64,000 nucleotides of DNA from positions 6,300 to 70,299 of the forward strand of contig JAEZFF010000009.1 in NCBI GenBank assembly GCA_023417635.1, given 5' to 3'. Made by a program: the position numbers and the translations under genes. Under the pieces are notes generated by a model. It was not told where the DNA came from. It made no database searches and saw nothing but the letters and a program-made list of their open reading frames with translations. Of the stretch, positions 1 to 8,547 are shown one piece after another. Source of the stretch: Bacillota bacterium. Lineage in GTDB: Bacteria; Bacillota; Clostridia; Oscillospirales; Acutalibacteraceae. Every line of letters begins with the position of its first letter. Positions within the stretch are counted from its first letter, which is position 1.

Positions 1-1111
1 TCAGTGCAGCAATGCTGCCGCCGTAAACTGTATTTTTTGCACGGCGGAACGCTGCACTGTCAATCCCGTGCCTGCGAAAACGCTCCACTTCCGCAAGAAG
101 CCGTTCTTCCACGGCTTTCGGATTTTTTGACTCACCCGAGAAGATTACCGAAGCAAAACCGGGGCCCTCAAAGTATTCATTGCCAAAAGAAGCCTCATTG
201 ATAAGACCGTCATCCAGCAAGCCGCGGTAAAGCGGCGAAGCCGGTGACGCAAGGGCTTTCAGAAGAATATCGGTTTCGGCTAGCTGCTTGACCGTAGGAC
301 GCCCACCAGCTGTTGCTTCCTTGAACCCAATCTCAAAAATCGGCAAAGCAACCGAAAGTTTTTCTTCCACATACGGCTGAACGATTGCTTCCGGCTCCGG
401 CTCAAAAATACGTTCCACCGTAACAGACTCACAGGGCTTCAGCATTTTGTCGCAGACGGAAAGCACGCGGTCAGGGTCAATGTTCCCCGCCACGCAGAGG
501 ACCATATTATTCAGGTTATAAAATGTGCGGTAACAGCGGTACAGCAGCTCTGGCGTTATTTTTGCAATGCTCTCCGTTGTTCCGGCAATGTCGATTTTAA
601 CCGGATGTGTATGGTATAGCGATTTCAGCAGGTTTAACATCACACGCCACTGCGGGTCGTCGTCATACATCCGGATTTCCTGCCCAATAATTCCCTGCTC
701 TTTCTGTACGGTCTTCTCCGTAAAATATGGGGACTGAACAAAGTCCAGCAGAATTTCGAGGGACTCGTAAAAATTCTTCGTGCAGGAAAAAAGATAGCCT
801 GTCATGTCAAAAGACGTGTAAGCATTTGCGCTTGTGCCAAGCTTTGCAAAACGCTGAAAAGCATCGCCGTCTTCGCTTTCGAAAAGCTTATGCTCCAGGT
901 AATGGGCAATACCGCTTGGCACACGCTGTGGCTGTGTTTCATCCGAGCGGCGGAAGCAGTTGTCGATGGATCCGTACTTTGTACCGAGGACTGCATAGGC
1001 AGAGCTGTTCTTTTCCTTTGGAAAAATATAAATACGCAGGCCCGTGGAATGACGGACTTCATAAAATCGGTCGCCCGTGCGTTCGCTTTTAACTTCTTTT
1101 ACCGAATTCAT
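1..1111 (-). CDS. yfmH: M16 family zinc metallopeptidase, YfmH type (3' end outside window)
   Basis: The frame opens at an ATG at 1111 and runs off the left edge without a stop, so about 370 N-terminal residues are seen. The inverted zinc motif H-x-x-E-H is present as HYLEH, followed by the usual M16 pattern of a long beta/alpha domain. The start overlaps the stop of the upstream partner by 4 bases (ATGA), which indicates translational coupling. Related pairs in Bacillus are named YfmF/YfmH and are linked to EF-P 5-aminopentanol modification; that role is family knowledge, not seen here. This is the member with an intact metal site, so it is presumably the active half of a heterodimer. Confidence 0.85.
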   Translation of the reverse strand, partial: MNSVKEVKSERTGDRFYEVRHSTGLRIYIFPKEKNSSAYAVLGTKYGSIDNCFRRSDETQPQRVPSGIAHYLEHKLFESEDGDAFQRFAKLGTSANAYTSFDMTGYLFSCTKNFYESLEILLDFVQSPYFTEKTVQKEQGIIGQEIRMYDDDPQWRVMLNLLKSLYHTHPVKIDIAGTTESIAKITPELLYRCYRTFYNLNNMVLCVAGNIDPDRVLSVCDKMLKPCESVTVERIFEPEPEAIVQPYVEEKLSVALPIFEIGFKEATAGGRPTVKQLAETDILLKALASPASPLYRGLLDDGLINEASFGNEYFEGPGFASVIFSGESKNPKAVEERLLAEVERFRRHGIDSAAFRRAKNTVYGGSIAAL

Positions 1112-2391
1112 TCTGCGTTTTCCTCTTTTCCCGTTAAGCAATAGACTGTGTCCAGTGCAACATTCTGCGCAGCGTCAATTAGCTCCTGGCGAGTAGTTGC
1201 AGAAACCTTGTCCGACTCTTCCTCCGGCGTAATCACCGGGTTGGAAAAAGTCTTGGAAATGCACCAGCCCTCCAGACCATCCAGCAGGTCGGAAAGAGTA
1301 TGATAACTGTTACACAGGCTCAACTTTGCCTCTTCAAACTCAGCATCGGTAAAATCGCCGTTTTGCACCTCCGCCAGCTGATTCAGAATTTCTTTCTTTG
1401 CTTTTTCAATGTTCTTCTGTTCCACGCCGCTTTGCACAAACATAGTGCCTTTTAAAGGATTATACCCGGAACTGCAGTAATAGCAAAGGCTCATCTTCTC
1501 GCGCACATTGAGGAACAGCTTCGAACTTGGAGAACCTCCGTAAAGGGCGCTCATGAGCTTCATAGCGGGAACGTTCTTGTCCGTTTCCGCACAGCCCGTG
1601 CGAAAGCCCATGACAAGTTTTGACTGAGCGACATCCGCTCTTTCTGTCATTTCTTTTGTGGCTCCGGGCTGTTTTACAACGCAGTTTTCACACGGAACGG
1701 TTTCCGTGCGTTCTACGCTGTGAAACGCATTGCAGAAGCTGCGGTAAATTGGCTCTGGGTCACAGTCTCCGACAGCAAGAATTTCAACGCGCGCCCCACG
1801 AATCAGCTTTTTCCATGCATCTGTAAGATCTTCGCGCTTCAGGCTCTCAATCTCTTCTTTCGTGCCAAAGCGGTTTACCCCGGACGGCTCTTTTTCGCAC
1901 ATAATGGCGCTGCAGCGGCGCAGGGCGTAAAGGCGCTTGTCGTTAAACTCGGCGTCCAGCGTTTCGGCCATCTGCCGTTTTTCCTGTTCAAAATCGTCCT
2001 TCGGGAACAGCCCGTCACGGAAAGCCGGTTCAAACACAGCGCTGCAAAGCAACGAGGTAAGCTCCGCAGCAACGGATTCTCCATTTAAGGCATACCGGTC
2101 GGCAATGCCGCCCGCAAACACCGAAAGCACCTGAATGTCGCCAAGCTTCTGCACATCGGCGTCAAGCCCAGCGCCGTAAAGCTCTGCAAGGCGTTCATTC
2201 AGCTTGGTAAAATCCGGATATTTCCGGTTTGAGCGGGAAAGAAGGAACGGGATTATTGCATTTTGGGCCGCTGTTTCTTTCTTAAGCGGCACCATAAAAT
2301 TTACGGACATACGCATCGTTTTAAAGCGGCTGTCGCGTACACTGCGGAAATTAACGCCGCTGCAAACTGGGCGCTGTTCGATTTTTATCAT
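1108..2391 (-). CDS. yfmF: M16 peptidase-like protein without zinc motif, YfmF type
   Basis: This 427-residue protein has the M16 fold signatures (an early stretch with SVNFMVPL, then LAELYGAGLDA and a C-terminal GGSPSSKLFLNVREK segment) but no H-x-x-E-H motif. It is therefore expected to be the non-catalytic partner of the downstream HYLEH protein, as in other two-gene M16 systems. It is first in the pair; the downstream gene starts inside its stop codon. A GGAG site lies upstream of the ATG and an extended -10 element lies about 40 bases above the start. The exact substrate is unknown. Confidence 0.8.
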   Translation of the reverse strand: MIKIEQRPVCSGVNFRSVRDSRFKTMRMSVNFMVPLKKETAAQNAIIPFLLSRSNRKYPDFTKLNERLAELYGAGLDADVQKLGDIQVLSVFAGGIADRYALNGESVAAELTSLLCSAVFEPAFRDGLFPKDDFEQEKRQMAETLDAEFNDKRLYALRRCSAIMCEKEPSGVNRFGTKEEIESLKREDLTDAWKKLIRGARVEILAVGDCDPEPIYRSFCNAFHSVERTETVPCENCVVKQPGATKEMTERADVAQSKLVMGFRTGCAETDKNVPAMKLMSALYGGSPSSKLFLNVREKMSLCYYCSSGYNPLKGTMFVQSGVEQKNIEKAKKEILNQLAEVQNGDFTDAEFEEAKLSLCNSYHTLSDLLDGLEGWCISKTFSNPVITPEEESDKVSATTRQELIDAAQNVALDTVYCLTGKEENAE

Positions 2392-2432
2392 AAAATTTCA
2401 TCTCCAACCAGGTTTTCTGTTAGTCACGCATT

Positions 2433-2438
2433 ATTATA
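2433..2438 (-). promoter_or_regulatory. Candidate sigma-A extended -10 for the yfmF-yfmH pair
   Basis: Read on the minus strand this is TGG-TATAAT, a perfect -10 hexamer with the TGn extension. No good -35 hexamer is present (best is TTTTCT at about 17 bases), which is common for extended -10 promoters. The predicted RNA start is about 35 bases before the yfmF ATG. Confidence 0.5.
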
Positions 2439-2576
2439 CCACAATTAGAACAGGTAGAAAAGAAGGTTTCTCTGTTTCTCTTCACGAAATTTTGCACCCG
2501 CCAATACGTATTTCCAAAGCATTGCTATTTAAAACGTTTTTTGTGTTACCATAATTAAGAATACGAGGTGTCCTGT

Positions 2577-3503
2577 TTGAAAGTACTTGAAAACCAATCT
2601 ACAAAAGCAAAACTCGGCCTTTTCCTCGTGACGATTGTTTGGGGAAGCGCATTTGCGGCTACAAAAGACGCAACGAGTGATATGCCGCCTTCTTACATCA
2701 TTCTTTTTCGTTTTGGGATTGCCGCGCTGCTCATGGTGCTGCTGTTTTCCCGCAAGCTAAAAAGCATTACACGCACAGAACTCACGGGTGGCTTGCTGAT
2801 TGGCATTGTGAATGTGCTGGGTTATGAATTCCAAACATATGGCGTTCAATACACAACTGCCGGGAACAATGCTTTTCTAACAGCGGTCTACTGTGTTATT
2901 GTGCCCTTTTTGTACTGGATTTTCTGGCATAAAAGGCCAACAGTCTTTAATATTCTTTCGGCATTTCTCTGCATGGCAGGAATTGGCTTGCTTTCCCTGC
3001 ACAATGGTTTTTCCATGAACAAAGGGGACATTCTTTCGCTGATGTGCAGTGTCTGCTTCGCCCTTCAGATTATTGTAATTGACCGTTATGCAGACCGATG
3101 CGACCCTTTTCGGCTTGCCTTTACACAGATAGCCGCAACGGCACTGCTGGTGCTTCCCGCTGCGCTATCAACGGAAAAGCTTCCTACCGCTGTGAGCACA
3201 AGAACCATTCTGGCACTAATCTATACTGCAGTTTTCTGCACTTTGCTTGCGGTTCTGCTTCAAACTGCCTGCCAGCGTCACGTAGCACCGTCAAAAGCTT
3301 CCCTGATTTTGTCGCTGGAGTCCGTGTTCGGCGCACTGAGCGGCATTATCTTCCTCGGCGAACCGGTTACAGAACGTACCTTTTTCGGATGTCTGCTGAT
3401 TTTCGGCTCAATTTTTCTTGCTGAACATACTTCTGAAACAGCGCGCCCGAAAAAGCCCGCGAAAGACTTGAATTGCAGAAACCAGAATGACCCGATAGAT
3501 TAG
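2577..3503 (+). CDS. DMT superfamily (EamA) drug/metabolite permease
   Basis: This membrane protein of about 308 residues has ten predicted hydrophobic helices arranged as two EamA repeats. The first repeat begins GLFLVTIVWGSAFAATKD, typical of the family, and the second contains SLESVFGALSGIIFLGEP. Two starts are possible: GTG at 2568 and TTG at 2577. I prefer TTG because GAGGTG (2565-2570) then serves as the ribosome site with a six-base gap, whereas the GTG would lie inside that site. Family members export or import small metabolites; the substrate cannot be told. The gene stands alone between divergent and convergent neighbours. Confidence 0.85.
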   Translation: MKVLENQSTKAKLGLFLVTIVWGSAFAATKDATSDMPPSYIILFRFGIAALLMVLLFSRKLKSITRTELTGGLLIGIVNVLGYEFQTYGVQYTTAGNNAFLTAVYCVIVPFLYWIFWHKRPTVFNILSAFLCMAGIGLLSLHNGFSMNKGDILSLMCSVCFALQIIVIDRYADRCDPFRLAFTQIAATALLVLPAALSTEKLPTAVSTRTILALIYTAVFCTLLAVLLQTACQRHVAPSKASLILSLESVFGALSGIIFLGEPVTERTFFGCLLIFGSIFLAEHTSETARPKKPAKDLNCRNQNDPID

Positions 3504-3523
3504 AACAAAGCATAGCATAAATA

Positions 3524-3557
3524 GAACGGGAGCGGAGAAATCCGCTCCCGTTCTTTT
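3524..3557. terminator. Bidirectional intrinsic terminator between the DMT permease and metY
   Basis: A perfect 13-bp stem (3524-3536 with 3541-3553) with a GAAA loop is followed by TTTT on the plus strand and by a T-rich run on the minus strand. It separates two convergent genes. Confidence 0.9.
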
Positions 3558-3561
3558 GGAG

Positions 3562-4833
3562 TTAAACGCGGCTTAGCGCGCCTTTTATATCGTCCAGAAT
3601 GTCATTAATGTTTTCAATTCCAACAGACAGACGAATCATGCTGGGGCTGATGCCGGCATCGGCCAGCTGCTGGTCGGTCAGCTGGCGGTGCGTGGTGCTG
3701 GCCGGGTGAAGAACGCAGGTGCGCAGGTCTGCCACATGAGTTACAATCGAGGCGAGCTTCAAACCCTCCATAAACCGTGCCGCACCTTCGCGGCCGCCCT
3801 TAACACCAAAGGAAATAACCCCGCTTGTGCCATGAGGCATATACTTTTTGGCCAGCGCGTGGTATTTGCTGCTTTCAAGGTCTGGGTAATCGACCCACTC
3901 CACCTTGTCGCTCGCTTCAAGGTATTTTGCAACCGTAAGCGCGTTGGAGCAATGGCGTTCCATACGCAGAGCAAGCGTTTCAAGACCGAGATTCAGCAGA
4001 AAAGCATTCATCGGCGCAGCCTGAGCGCCAACGTCACGCATCATATGGACGCGTGCTTTCGTAATATAGGCGGCTTTGCCGAAAGCTTTGGTATAAACGA
4101 GGCCATGATAGGAGTCATCCGGTTCCGTAAGGCCAGGGAACTTTCCATTTTCCCAGTTGAAATTTCCGCTGTCTACAATCGCGCCGCCAACCTGTACGGC
4201 ATGGCCATCCATATATTTCGTGGTGGAGTGGGTGACAATATCGGCGCCGAATTCAAACGGGCGGCAGTTGATTGGAGTCGGGAACGTGTTGTCTACAATC
4301 AGCGGCACACCATGCGCATGAGCAGATTTTGCAAACTTTTCAATATCCGTCACAACAAGGGAAGGGTTCGAAAGCGTTTCTGCGAAAACGCAGCGGGTAT
4401 TGTCACGGAATGCGGCGTTCAGTTCATCAGCGGTGCAGTCCGGTGAAACAAACGTGCAGTCGATTCCCATCTCGCGCATCGTTTTGTTAAAAAGGTTGAA
4501 CGTTCCGCCGTAAATAGCTGAAGAACTTACAATGTGGTCGCCGCTGCGGCAGATGTTCCACACGGAAAGCAGCGAAGCCGCCTGCCCGGAAGCCGTAAGC
4601 ATAGCACCTACGCCGCCTTCAAGAACTGCTATTTTTTTCTCCACCGCGTCAAGAGTCGGGTTGGAAATGCGAGTGTAGAAAAATCCGTCTGCTTTCAAGT
4701 CAAATAAATCTCCCATAGCCTGGGCAGTGTCGTACTTGTAGGTTGTACTCTGCACAATAGGCAGAACGCGCGGCTCGCCGTTTTTCGGCTCATAGCCGGC
4801 ATGGATACAGTTTGTGTCAATTCGATAACCCAT
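3562..4833 (-). CDS. metY: O-acetylhomoserine sulfhydrylase / aminocarboxypropyltransferase
   Basis: This 423-residue protein belongs to the Cys/Met PLP-dependent family and has the usual length for MetY. The pyridoxal lysine is at about residue 206 in HSTTKYMDGH, the substrate/phosphate motif YTRISNPT is at 53-60, and LIVDNTFPTP at about 178 carries the aspartate that binds the cofactor ring. The enzyme makes homocysteine from O-acetylhomoserine and sulfide. The ATG is preceded by AAAGGAG. The 39-base gap upstream is far too short for a SAM riboswitch, and no T-box is visible, so control may lie elsewhere. It is followed by a bidirectional terminator. Confidence 0.92.
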   Translation of the reverse strand: MGYRIDTNCIHAGYEPKNGEPRVLPIVQSTTYKYDTAQAMGDLFDLKADGFFYTRISNPTLDAVEKKIAVLEGGVGAMLTASGQAASLLSVWNICRSGDHIVSSSAIYGGTFNLFNKTMREMGIDCTFVSPDCTADELNAAFRDNTRCVFAETLSNPSLVVTDIEKFAKSAHAHGVPLIVDNTFPTPINCRPFEFGADIVTHSTTKYMDGHAVQVGGAIVDSGNFNWENGKFPGLTEPDDSYHGLVYTKAFGKAAYITKARVHMMRDVGAQAAPMNAFLLNLGLETLALRMERHCSNALTVAKYLEASDKVEWVDYPDLESSKYHALAKKYMPHGTSGVISFGVKGGREGAARFMEGLKLASIVTHVADLRTCVLHPASTTHRQLTDQQLADAGISPSMIRLSVGIENINDILDDIKGALSRV

Positions 4834-4872
4834 TTTTTCGGCTCCTTTACCTTTTTACAGTTTTAATAAGAT

Positions 4873-5436
4873 TCAGGGCTGCCAGCTAAAAAAGCCGTGG
4901 CCCTGAAAAAGGCTTACAATTCCATCCGCAACAGAAACGACGAGCCAGACAAGAAGCAGAAAAAGAAGCGCTGAAAAAATCCGCACGGCAATGCGCCTGC
5001 CACGGCTCATGGGGATTTGTTCCTTCTTTGCTTTTGTTTCTGAAGGATTTTTTTCTTCTTCCATGCCTTCCGCAGCGGTCTGTTCTGTTTCTTCGTCTTT
5101 CACCACGCCAATTCCATGCAGAATTTCTTCCGCATGCTCCACTTCGCCGTACGGAACAAAGATGTTCACCTGCGAAGAACGGCTTTGCCCAAGGACAATG
5201 CCAGTATAGCTTCCTCCGCCCAAAGTACGTTTCATAAATGGAATGCCAGCATCCTCAAACGCCGCTGCAATTTGTTCTGCTTCCTCCCCGCCTGCGTTGT
5301 AAAGCATGACGGGATCATTATCTTTCGGCAGGCGCAGCTTTTTTCCGCCGCAGGAGGGGCACACTTTGCCATCCTTGCTGAGTGCCTGGCACCTTTCGCA
5401 GTATAGCTTTTCCGTATTCTTCCCCGCTTTCTGCAT
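4873..5436 (-). CDS. Zinc-ribbon membrane protein with a DUF2007-like middle domain
   Basis: This 187-residue protein has three parts: an N-terminal zinc ribbon (CERC at about 13-16 and CPSC at about 26-29), a middle domain of the DUF2007/putative signal-transducing type (residues 40-110, with PVMLYNAGGEEAEQIAAAFE), and an acidic linker leading to one C-terminal membrane helix (about 153-173). Function is unknown; the layout suggests a small membrane-anchored sensor or adaptor. No ribosome site precedes the ATG, and the predicted promoter puts the RNA start within a base or two of it, so the mRNA may be leaderless. Confidence 0.7.
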   Translation of the reverse strand: MQKAGKNTEKLYCERCQALSKDGKVCPSCGGKKLRLPKDNDPVMLYNAGGEEAEQIAAAFEDAGIPFMKRTLGGGSYTGIVLGQSRSSQVNIFVPYGEVEHAEEILHGIGVVKDEETEQTAAEGMEEEKNPSETKAKKEQIPMSRGRRIAVRIFSALLFLLLVWLVVSVADGIVSLFQGHGFFSWQP

Positions 5437-5443
5437 TTTCTGT

Positions 5444-5473
5444 ATTATAGCATATCATTCCTTTTCATTACAA
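5444..5473 (-). promoter_or_regulatory. Sigma-A promoter of the zinc-ribbon protein
   Basis: On the minus strand the elements are TTGTAA, an 18-base spacer, then TGC-TATAAT (perfect -10 with TGn extension). The expected start of transcription is at about 5437, one base from the ATG at 5436. Confidence 0.65.
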
Positions 5474-5540
5474 GAGTGCCGTGCTGCGAATTCCTCAGTT
5501 TTTTGCGGCTCTGCCCACCGGCTCTTTCAAAAAATTCCTG

Positions 5541-6113
5541 CTAGTAAAACACCGGCTGGATTTGTTTTCCCTCTAAAGCTGCAAGTGCCGTGGGTAAAAT
5601 TTGAGTGAAATCAGCTACAAGTGAAAACGGCTTTGTTTCGGGATTATCTTCTTTCATCGGCACAAAATAAACATTTTTGGTGTTCAGCAGGCGGCCGATG
5701 TTCTGTGCGGATGCCGCAAGGGCATCGTTCGTCGCAACGGTAAGAACAACCGGCGTTCCTACGCGCAGGCAGGATTTAACTGCCATCGTGACCGGTGTGT
5801 CGGTAATGCCGCAGGCCAGTTTCCCAAGCGTATTCCCTGTACAAGGGGCAACGATCATCAGGTCGACCATCTTTTTAGGCCCGATTGGTTCCACTTCTGG
5901 TATTTGGCAAAGGACTTTTTTGCCAGTTAGCTTTTCTGCCTCCCGCACAAAATCCTGCGCGCGGCCAAAGCGGGTGTCTGTACTGTAAGCGTTGTAGGAC
6001 ATGACCGGCAGAACCGAATAGCCCTTCTGCACAATCTTTTGCATCTCATCCATTGCCCGGCGGAACGTGCAGAAAGAACCGCACATGGCAAAGCCAAAGG
6101 TTGTTTTCTCCAT
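5541..6113 (-). CDS. dpaB: Dipicolinate synthase subunit B (flavoprotein-like)
   Basis: This 190-residue protein matches the DpaB/SpoVFB subunit: an N-terminal CGSFCTF segment and a central LMIVAPCTGNTLGKLACGI block typical of the flavoprotein (HFCD-like) fold. With DpaA it makes dipicolinic acid from a dihydrodipicolinate pathway intermediate in the mother cell during spore core maturation. It starts only 6 bases after the dpaA stop, so the two are co-transcribed and made in step. The length matches the family. The pair is strong evidence that the organism forms endospores. Confidence 0.92.
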   Translation of the reverse strand: MEKTTFGFAMCGSFCTFRRAMDEMQKIVQKGYSVLPVMSYNAYSTDTRFGRAQDFVREAEKLTGKKVLCQIPEVEPIGPKKMVDLMIVAPCTGNTLGKLACGITDTPVTMAVKSCLRVGTPVVLTVATNDALAASAQNIGRLLNTKNVYFVPMKEDNPETKPFSLVADFTQILPTALAALEGKQIQPVFY

Positions 6114-6119
6114 GACTGC

Positions 6120-6953
6120 TCACTCTCCCATCATGCGGCATACTGTGTCGCGGATAATTTCACCGGCTGTTTTCGGTGCAACACGCCCCGGCAGCGACGG
6201 CGCAAGAATTGCTTTAATCCCGATTTTTTCCGCAGCGTTAAAATCCGTTCCGCCCGGCGCCGAAGCAAGGTCTATCAGCACCGGACTGCCGCTTAATTCG
6301 GAAAGGACGCGCCGATTGAAAATCATGGCCGGTATGGTGTTGAAAATCAGATTGTACTCACCGCTTCCGATGTGCTGCACCGTCACCGGCAAATAGCCGA
6401 GAGATTCAACCCACGCAAGGTCTGCCGGGCGACGCGCCGCCACAAAGACCTGTGCGCCGACTCCGTACAGCATACGGGCCAGGGTACGGCCAACGCGGCC
6501 AAATCCCGCAACAAGGCAGCAGCTTCCACTTACTGTTCCGGCATACTCACGCATAGCGATTTCCAGAGCGCCTTCCGCCGTAGGCACAGCGTTGCGGATG
6601 GCAAATTCATCCCGCACTGAAAAGTCAGCCGCGCCAACCTCTTCCCAAACCTTGCTTGTTTTCAGCAGGCGGTCCGTCATACCGCCGAAGACGCGCTTCC
6701 CCTTCATTTTTTCTGCAAAACTGTCATTCAACAGAATAGGAGCTTCGCTGTACTCAGCTTTCAGTGTAGTGCCGTCATTTGTTACCGGAAGCGGAAGAAT
6801 CACCACACTGCATTTTAAAACGAGTTCATCCAAGGGGATTTTCTTCACGTCCACCGTAAAGACGGCTTTCTCGAAGCCGCAGGTATAAACTTCAAATCCA
6901 TTCTTCACAAGAGATTCGGCGAGGTAGATCTGCCTGCGATCTCCCCCCACCAC
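6120..6953 (-). CDS. dpaA: Dipicolinate synthase subunit A (start uncertain, probably extends to 6980)
   Basis: The protein matches DpaA/SpoVFA, with a second Rossmann motif VAGFGRVGRTLARML near residue 150 and the conserved C-terminal APSLPGRVAPKTAGEI. The only standard start in frame is GTG at 6953, but this cuts off the first beta strand: codons above it read KICFG before VVGGDRRQ, matching the family N terminus. A strong GGAGGTGA (6987-6994) lies upstream, and the next in-frame codon at proper spacing (9 bases) is ACG at 6980; an in-frame TGA follows directly above. The true start may be ACG, or a one-base error exists in the A6 run. dpaA leads the dpaAB operon. Confidence 0.88.
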   Translation of the reverse strand: MVGGDRRQIYLAESLVKNGFEVYTCGFEKAVFTVDVKKIPLDELVLKCSVVILPLPVTNDGTTLKAEYSEAPILLNDSFAEKMKGKRVFGGMTDRLLKTSKVWEEVGAADFSVRDEFAIRNAVPTAEGALEIAMREYAGTVSGSCCLVAGFGRVGRTLARMLYGVGAQVFVAARRPADLAWVESLGYLPVTVQHIGSGEYNLIFNTIPAMIFNRRVLSELSGSPVLIDLASAPGGTDFNAAEKIGIKAILAPSLPGRVAPKTAGEIIRDTVCRMMGE

Positions 6954-7010
6954 GCCGAAACAGATTTTTTCCGGATTCGTTTCCCGTCACCTCCGTAATG
7001 TTCTTAACGC

Positions 7011-7018
7011 ATAATATG
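7011..7018 (-). promoter_or_regulatory. Candidate mother-cell sigma factor -10 element for dpaAB
   Basis: CATATTAT on the minus strand fits the SigE/SigK -10 pattern CATAnnnT. An AC dinucleotide lies 15 bases further up, as in SigK promoters. It sits about 17 bases above the dpaA ribosome site. Dipicolinate synthase is SigK-dependent in Bacillus. The motif is short, so chance matches are possible. Confidence 0.35.
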
Positions 7019-7060
7019 GAAAATCGGTACGCTGTGTGCCGGCAGAAAGGATTTTTATAT

Positions 7061-7089
7061 TTGCATTTCTGCGGAAAGATGATTATTAT
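7061..7089 (+). promoter_or_regulatory. Candidate sigma-A promoter of murC
   Basis: TTGCAT, a 17-base spacer, then TATTAT. The predicted start is at about 7096, giving a leader of some 65 bases before the murC ATG and its AAGGAG site. Confidence 0.4.
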
Positions 7090-7161
7090 TAATATGTTTG
7101 GCAATATATTTAAATAGGTAAAGTTTCCCGTATAAGCGGGGTTAAATAAGGAGTTAGTCTT

Positions 7162-8547
7162 ATGGAAAACAGCGATATACTTTCACATGTAAAAAAAGTG
7201 CATTTTGTTGGAATCGGTGGTTCAGGTATGTGTCCGATTGCCGAAATCCTGATTCATAGAGGATATGAAGTCAGCGGCTCCGATACCACAGAATCGGATA
7301 CCCTCGCACGCATCCGCGGCTATGGCATTCCGGTTTTCATGGGTCAGCGCGCCGAAAATATAAAAGATGCTGAACTGGTTGTCTACACTGCCGCCGTAAA
7401 GCAGGATAACCCGGAACTTGTAGCAGCAAGGGAAAAGGGAATCCCTACTATAGAGCGTTCCGTCATGCTGGGCCTGGTAACACGCCGGTTTCCCAATGCC
7501 ATCGGTGTTTCCGGCACACACGGCAAAACGACAACCACAGCCATGATAACGCAGATTCTCCTGGAAGCGGGACTTGACCCTTCGGCCATTATTGGTGGGA
7601 AACTGCCGCTCATCGGCGGAAATGGACGCGTTGGAAAATCAGACACCATTGTGTGTGAAGCCTGCGAATTCGTCGATACTTTTCTGCAGCTGCACCCACA
7701 CATTGCCGTTGTGCTGAACATTGACAATGACCACTTGGACTATTTTGGCACTGTAGAAAACACCATCCGTTCCTTTCACCAGTTCTGCCTGCAGACAAGC
7801 GGATACATTATTGTGAACGGTGACGATGCAAACGCCATGAAAGCAGTGCAGGGCATTACCAACGCACAGATTATCACCTACGGCTTTCAGCCGCAAAATG
7901 ATTACAGCGCAGCAGACATACAGGCTACACGCCGCGCTCGGGAAGAGTTTACAATCGTAAAGCATGGCAAAAAGGTGACCGACATTACACTCAGCATACC
8001 GGGCAAACACAACATTTACAACGCTCTGGCTGCTTTCGCTGTTGCAGACCTGCTGGGCGTCAGCACGGAAAGCGCCGCAAAGAGCCTGCACGCCTTTGCC
8101 GGCGTTCACCGCCGCTTTGAACTGCTGGGTGAGTTTGGCGGCATAACAGTCGCCGACGACTTTGCACACCACCCCACAGAGGTTACGGCTACGCTGACGG
8201 CGGCAAAACAGATGGGTTTTTCGCGCGTTTGGGCAGTTTTTCAGCCGCATACCTACTCCCGCACCTACCTGCTTTTCAATGATTTTGTAAAAGCGCTGAA
8301 AATTGCCGACCGCGTCGTGCTTTCTGAAATTCTCGCCGTACGCGAAACAAACACCTATAACATTTACGCAAAAGACCTTGCAGAAAAGATTCCGGGCAGC
8401 GTATGGTTCAAGACTTTTGAAGAAATTGCGGACTACATGGTTCAAAATGCAAAGGATGGCGATTTGATTCTGACCATCGGCGGCGGAGATATTTACAAAT
8501 GTGCCAACCGGATTGTCGAAAAATATAAGGCGATGGAAGAGAAATGA
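7162..8547 (+). CDS. murC: UDP-N-acetylmuramate--L-alanine ligase
   Basis: This 461-residue Mur ligase adds L-alanine to UDP-MurNAc in the cytoplasm, the first step of the peptidoglycan stem peptide. The N-terminal UDP-binding motif VGIGGSGM is at about 16-23, the ATP P-loop GTHGKTTTT at 118-126, and the C-terminal domain contains FAHHPTEVTATL and VFQPHTYSRT, which are MurC hallmarks. AAGGAG precedes the ATG. It lies outside the dcw cluster, next to divergent dpaAB. Its stop overlaps the next start (ATGA), so murC and the acetyltransferase are coupled. Confidence 0.97.
   Translation: MENSDILSHVKKVHFVGIGGSGMCPIAEILIHRGYEVSGSDTTESDTLARIRGYGIPVFMGQRAENIKDAELVVYTAAVKQDNPELVAAREKGIPTIERSVMLGLVTRRFPNAIGVSGTHGKTTTTAMITQILLEAGLDPSAIIGGKLPLIGGNGRVGKSDTIVCEACEFVDTFLQLHPHIAVVLNIDNDHLDYFGTVENTIRSFHQFCLQTSGYIIVNGDDANAMKAVQGITNAQIITYGFQPQNDYSAADIQATRRAREEFTIVKHGKKVTDITLSIPGKHNIYNALAAFAVADLLGVSTESAAKSLHAFAGVHRRFELLGEFGGITVADDFAHHPTEVTATLTAAKQMGFSRVWAVFQPHTYSRTYLLFNDFVKALKIADRVVLSEILAVRETNTYNIYAKDLAEKIPGSVWFKTFEEIADYMVQNAKDGDLILTIGGGDIYKCANRIVEKYKAMEEK

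Noticed and set aside
4834..4872. SAM riboswitch or T-box upstream of metY
   Set aside because: The gap is only 39 bases and no conserved riboswitch core is present.
6892..7104. 70-codon minus-strand ORF over the dpaA start
   Set aside because: It has no ribosome site at its ATG and no conserved sequence. It matters only as the frame that would join dpaA if the A6 run has a one-base error.
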